In this document: positions 13,965 to 16,224 of the stretch, in pieces | How the letters are laid out: the number at the start of each line of letters is the position of its first letter | How positions within the stretch are numbered: the stretch's first letter is position 1 | DNA from: Alcaligenaceae bacterium UBA6179 | Lineage (GTDB): Bacteria > Pseudomonadota > Gammaproteobacteria > Burkholderiales > Burkholderiaceae_B | Direction: 5' to 3' | NCBI GenBank assembly: GCA_002422175.1 | Contig: DITR01000186.1 | Span: 4,037-20,260 of the forward strand | DNA: 16,224 nt | The notes under the pieces: model-generated | Databases searched by the model: none | What the model was told of the DNA's origin: nothing | The model's input: the letters and a program-made list of their open reading frames with translations, nothing else | Made by a program: the position numbers and the translations under genes

Positions 13965-13991
13965 ATTATTCTGTTTTAAGGTCTATATCAA
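13965..13991 (-). promoter_or_regulatory. Candidate promoter of the surE operon, very close to the start codon
   Basis: The minus strand reads TTGATA (5 of 6 to the -35 consensus), 15 bp, then AATAAT (5 of 6 to the -10), ending 9 nt before the surE ATG. Read as ATAATT the spacer is 16. The short spacer is a weakness. If used, the leader is about 1-3 nt. Confidence 0.4.
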
Positions 13992-14016
13992 TAGTTGTGA
14001 TTGTAACCCTGCATAC

Positions 14017-14032
14017 TTAGCCGAGCTAAAAT
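14017..14032 (+). promoter_or_regulatory. Candidate -10 of plsY overlapped by an inverted repeat
   Basis: TAAAAT at 14027-14032 is a plausible -10 giving a leader of about 34 nt before ATG 14073. A perfect 5-bp inverted repeat TTAGC-CGA-GCTAA (14017-14029) overlaps it and could be an operator. No matched -35 is seen at 17 bp; TTGTAA (14001-14006) is 20 bp away. Confidence 0.3.
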
Positions 14033-14072
14033 GTGAGCGCCTGTTGGTGTGATTTTATCTTTGGAACTTAAC

Positions 14073-14690
14073 ATGATTGCAACATTTTTGACTATCGTGG
14101 TGGCTTATTTAGTCGGCTCAATACCTTTTGCAATTGTTTCAAGTCGCCTGTTTGGGTTGGCTGACCCGCGTAGCTACGGTTCGGGTAACCCTGGGGCTAC
14201 CAACGTGTTGCGTTCAGGCCATAAAGGTGCGGCAGGATTGACCTTAGCGGGTGACTTATTTAAAGGCTGGATCGTTGTCTGGGCGGCCCAATATTTTGAT
14301 GCATCACTTAACCTGACCGCTTTGGCAGCCATAGCGGTATTTGTAGGGCATTTATTCCCCATTTTTATAGGTTTTAAAGGGGGCAAAGGGGTTGCAACGG
14401 CTCTAGGCATTTTGTTAGCTTTAGAGCCTGGTTTAGGCATGGCTACTTTAGCCACATGGTTGATTGTGTTGCTATTTTTTAAAATGTCGTCTCTGTCAGC
14501 CATTGCAAGCGCAGTATTTGCCCCCGCTTATTATGCACTGGGCGATCATGTCTTTTGGGTTGTCAAAACCCCCTATCTTTGGGTCATACTGGTGATGAGT
14601 GGTTTTTTGATTTACCGCCACCGTGCCAACATGGTGCGCATTTTGCGCGGAACTGAGGCTAGAGTGGGGAATGGTAAAAAAACACCTTAA
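14073..14690 (+). CDS. plsY: Acyl-phosphate:glycerol-3-phosphate acyltransferase PlsY
   Basis: This 205-residue inner-membrane enzyme transfers an acyl group from acyl-phosphate (made by PlsX) to glycerol-3-phosphate, the first step of phospholipid synthesis. The three PlsY motifs are present: GSGNPGATN (36-44), GHLFPIFIGFKGGKGVAT (92-109), and a C-terminal YRHRAN segment (about residues 183-188) before LRGTEAR. Several hydrophobic segments fit the five-helix fold. I chose ATG 14073 because GGAA lies 6 nt upstream and it gives the usual length and start; a GTG at 14049 would add eight residues. It is divergent from surE and shares its final TTAA with the tsaD stop on the other strand. Confidence 0.96.
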   Translation: MIATFLTIVVAYLVGSIPFAIVSSRLFGLADPRSYGSGNPGATNVLRSGHKGAAGLTLAGDLFKGWIVVWAAQYFDASLNLTALAAIAVFVGHLFPIFIGFKGGKGVATALGILLALEPGLGMATLATWLIVLLFFKMSSLSAIASAVFAPAYYALGDHVFWVVKTPYLWVILVMSGFLIYRHRANMVRILRGTEARVGNGKKTP

Positions 14691-15742
14691 ACCACAACAC
14701 TGGGGTCATTTTCAATTAAAGGCCAACGCGGGAATACGTTGAAACCTTGTCGTGGCGATTTAGGTGCTAAACCTGCATTAATACGCTCTGCCGCAGCATA
14801 AGCAATCATGGCGCCGTTATCAGTACATAAATGCACTGGTGGATAAAAAACCTGTGCACCGATTCTTTGAGTTTGCTGGGTTAATTGCTCTCTCAGACGA
14901 GAGTTGGCACCCACACCACCGGCAATCACTAAACGTTTTAAACCGGTTTGTTTGAGTGCCTGTAAAGATTTAGCCACCAACACATCAGTAATTGCAGTCT
15001 GCGTTGCCGCGGCTAAATCAGCAGCCCACTGCCCGGTCACGGGTTGCCCAGACTGCCAATTGGGTATTTTTTTTTGTATACGCGTCAGCACTGCCGTTTT
15101 TAGACCGCTAAAACTAAAATCTAAATTTTGACTGTGCATCATAGGGCGCGGTAAATCAATTTGCCCACCATCACCTTGCTCGGCTAGACGTGCCAACATT
15201 GGGCCACCCGGATAACCTAAACCCAGTAATTTGGCCGTTTTATCAAATGCTTCACCCGCCGCATCGTCAAGCGTTTCACCCAACAATTGATAGTCACCCA
15301 CACTATTGACTTGCATAAGCTGCGTATGCCCGCCTGAAACCAATAACGCAATGAATGGAAATTCTGGTTTTGGGTCTGCCATACGGGGGGACAACAAATG
15401 GCCCTCGAGGTGATGAATACCCATGGCCGGCTTTTGGCAGGACCAAGCGATTGACTGCGCCACGCTTGCACCCACTAACAAAGCGCCTGCTAAACCGGGA
15501 CCTGCGGTGTAAGCCACCCAATCAACCTCTTTTAATGAGAGGTTCGCCTCAGTTAATACTTGTTGAGTAAGGGGAATGACCCGCCTGACGTGATCACGTG
15601 AAGCCAACTCGGGAACCACACCGCCATAGGCCTCGTGCATAGCCGCTTGGGTATGCAGCGCTTGCGCAAGCAAACCCCGAGTGGTGCACACCAGTGCCAC
15701 GCCCGTTTCATCACAAGAACTCTCAAAGCCTAAAACAATCAT
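14687..15742 (-). CDS. tsaD: tRNA N6-adenosine threonylcarbamoyltransferase TsaD
   Basis: This 351-residue enzyme moves the threonylcarbamoyl group onto A37 of ANN-decoding tRNAs (t6A), working with TsaB, TsaE and TsaC. It has the ASKHA fold. Seen here: FESSCDETG at the N-terminus, metal ligands His111 and His115 in HHLEGH, the SGGHT motif (136-140), AGGVGAN (274-280), and metal ligand Asp308 in CTDNGAM. Length is slightly above the E. coli protein (337). The start ATG 15742 begins the conserved IVLGFESSCDET; there is no Shine-Dalgarno sequence and a promoter-like TAAAAT ends 6 nt before it. It is an expected essential gene. Its 3' end overlaps plsY by 4 bp and it is divergent from the symporter gene. 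rpsU, a common neighbour elsewhere, is not in view. Confidence 0.97.
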   Translation of the reverse strand: MIVLGFESSCDETGVALVCTTRGLLAQALHTQAAMHEAYGGVVPELASRDHVRRVIPLTQQVLTEANLSLKEVDWVAYTAGPGLAGALLVGASVAQSIAWSCQKPAMGIHHLEGHLLSPRMADPKPEFPFIALLVSGGHTQLMQVNSVGDYQLLGETLDDAAGEAFDKTAKLLGLGYPGGPMLARLAEQGDGGQIDLPRPMMHSQNLDFSFSGLKTAVLTRIQKKIPNWQSGQPVTGQWAADLAAATQTAITDVLVAKSLQALKQTGLKRLVIAGGVGANSRLREQLTQQTQRIGAQVFYPPVHLCTDNGAMIAYAAAERINAGLAPKSPRQGFNVFPRWPLIENDPSVVV

Positions 15743-15748
15743 GAATGT

Positions 15749-15776
15749 ATTTTAACGTGATGTCGCTTCTTAACAA
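15749..15776 (-). promoter_or_regulatory. Candidate tsaD promoter giving a leaderless mRNA
   Basis: The minus strand reads TTGTTA (-35, 4 of 6), 16 bp, TAAAAT (-10, 5 of 6), then 6 nt and the ATG of tsaD. Spacing is good at each step, and transcription should begin at or next to the A of the start codon. No ribosome binding site is present. Confidence 0.5.
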
Positions 15777-15884
15777 TTTTTGATAAAAGTCTAGCCTTTT
15801 GTTACATCTTGCAAAACATCAAATAATCAAGAATGACAACTTACATACAACCTTTTCAATTGATTGCTTTTTAAGATTCCTCGG

Positions 15885-15917
15885 CACGTATTAAACACAA
15901 ATAAACGTGTTTTTTTT
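15885..15917 (+). terminator. Terminator-like hairpin plus T8 in the leader of the symporter gene
   Basis: CACGT (15885-15889) can pair with ACGTG (15905-15909); alternatively AAACAC (15893-15898) pairs with GTGTTT (15907-15912). Eight T residues (15910-15917) follow, ending where the ribosome binding site begins. Both stems are short, so it is a weak terminator by rule. Its place suggests attenuation of the downstream gene or the end of a short leader RNA. Confidence 0.3.
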
Positions 15918-15924
15918 AAAGGAG
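15918..15924 (+). promoter_or_regulatory. Strong ribosome binding site of the symporter gene
   Basis: AAAGGAG is a near-perfect Shine-Dalgarno sequence, 5 nt before ATG 15930. It is the strongest in the window. Confidence 0.8.
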
Positions 15925-15929
15925 ATTTT

Positions 15930-16224
15930 ATGAAACTAGTAACTGAATGGTTTGAAATGATAGGAAGCTGGGTTTGGGGCCCGGTCATGTTGGTATTACT
16001 GGTAGGTACGGGTCTTTATTTAACGATTCGCATGGGTGGCATGCAGTTTCGCCTTTTGCCCCACGCATTGAAACTGGCTTTTTCAAGGCAAAATAACCTC
16101 GGTCAGCCCGGTGAAATAAGCCCATTTCAAGCGCTCATGACAGCTATGGCGGCAACAATTGGAACGGGCAACATAGCAGGTGTAGCAACAGCGATGGTGC
16201 TGGGTGGGCCTGGTGCTATTTTCT
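15930..16224 (+). CDS. AGCS-family sodium:alanine/glycine symporter, N-terminal part (cut by window edge)
   Basis: An open frame runs from ATG 15930 off the right edge, giving 98 residues of a protein that would be about 450-500 in full. It starts MKLVTEWFEMIGSWVWGPVM, then a first membrane segment, and the block YLTIRMGGMQFRLLPHALKL typical of the family. The AGCS signature region begins at about residue 72 (QALMTAMAATIGTGNIAG). Members carry alanine or glycine into the cell with sodium. The ribosome binding site is excellent. The 187-bp gap to tsaD holds a possible promoter (TTGATA 15780-15785, 17 bp, TACATC 15803-15808, weak -10) and the hairpin described above. Substrate choice (alanine or glycine) cannot be settled. 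Confidence 0.9.
   Translation, partial: MKLVTEWFEMIGSWVWGPVMLVLLVGTGLYLTIRMGGMQFRLLPHALKLAFSRQNNLGQPGEISPFQALMTAMAATIGTGNIAGVATAMVLGGPGAIF

Noticed and set aside
15780..15929. Glycine riboswitch upstream of the AGCS symporter
   Set aside because: This is a common arrangement for the family, but the leader has none of the conserved GGAGAG or CCGAAGG-type core segments and is too AT-rich for the aptamer.
1..16224. Mobile element, defence island, prophage or biosynthetic cluster
   Set aside because: All substantial open frames belong to core housekeeping families, there are no transposase, integrase or nuclease-helicase genes, no CRISPR-like repeats, and no visible change of base composition marking an island.
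1..16224. tRNA or rRNA genes
   Set aside because: Gaps are all under 190 bp, and none contains a cloverleaf-like GGTTCGAATCC-type segment or rRNA-like sequence.

Overview
This window looks like ordinary core chromosome of a betaproteobacterium, most likely from the order Burkholderiales. The evidence is the set and order of genes: nadE beside glnB, a surE-pcm-nlpD run leading into a PolB-like exonuclease and rlmD, a Burkholderiales-type PpiD starting MFDLIRNHKR, and an RluF-like pseudouridine synthase. Base composition is moderate (mid-40s % GC by eye, not counted), low for that order, so a lower-GC lineage is likely. I cannot name the genus. Coding density is very high: no gap exceeds about 190 bp. 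I see no tRNA, rRNA, CRISPR array, insertion sequence, prophage or toxin-antitoxin gene.

Layout, left to right. tesA (124-825, +) encodes a periplasmic GDSL esterase and converges on ppiD (841-2790, -), an inner-membrane periplasmic chaperone. Divergent from ppiD is rlmJ (2903-3760, +), a 23S rRNA m6A methyltransferase with a TTG start. It overlaps the 3' end of an RsuA/RluF-type pseudouridine synthase (3752-4480, -). Divergent from that is an MFS transporter of unknown substrate (4583-5830, +), which converges on glnB (5852-6190, -), downstream of nadE (6237-7877, -). argH (7980-9437, +) diverges from nadE and overlaps the 3' end of rlmD by 30 bp. A five-gene minus-strand operon follows in transcription order: surE, pcm, nlpD, a PolB-like 3'-5' exonuclease, rlmD (13955 down to 9408). 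plsY (14073-14690, +) diverges from surE and shares its last 4 bp with tsaD (14687-15742, -). The window ends inside an AGCS-family sodium:alanine/glycine symporter gene (15930 onward, +).

Functional themes. Three genes modify 23S rRNA (rlmJ, the RluF-like gene, rlmD) and tsaD modifies tRNA (t6A). nadE-glnB joins NAD synthesis to nitrogen/carbon sensing. surE-pcm-nlpD is the classic stationary-phase/repair cluster, but rpoS, which often follows nlpD in proteobacteria, is not there.

The most unusual signals are regulatory. Several starts have no Shine-Dalgarno sequence and have a -10-like hexamer 6-9 nt upstream of the start codon (argH, tsaD, and less clearly surE and the RluF-like gene), which suggests leaderless or near-leaderless mRNAs. 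A terminator-like hairpin plus T8 lies directly before the ribosome binding site of the symporter gene. I found no clearly new biological system. Annotations rest on reading motifs by eye, without database searches.
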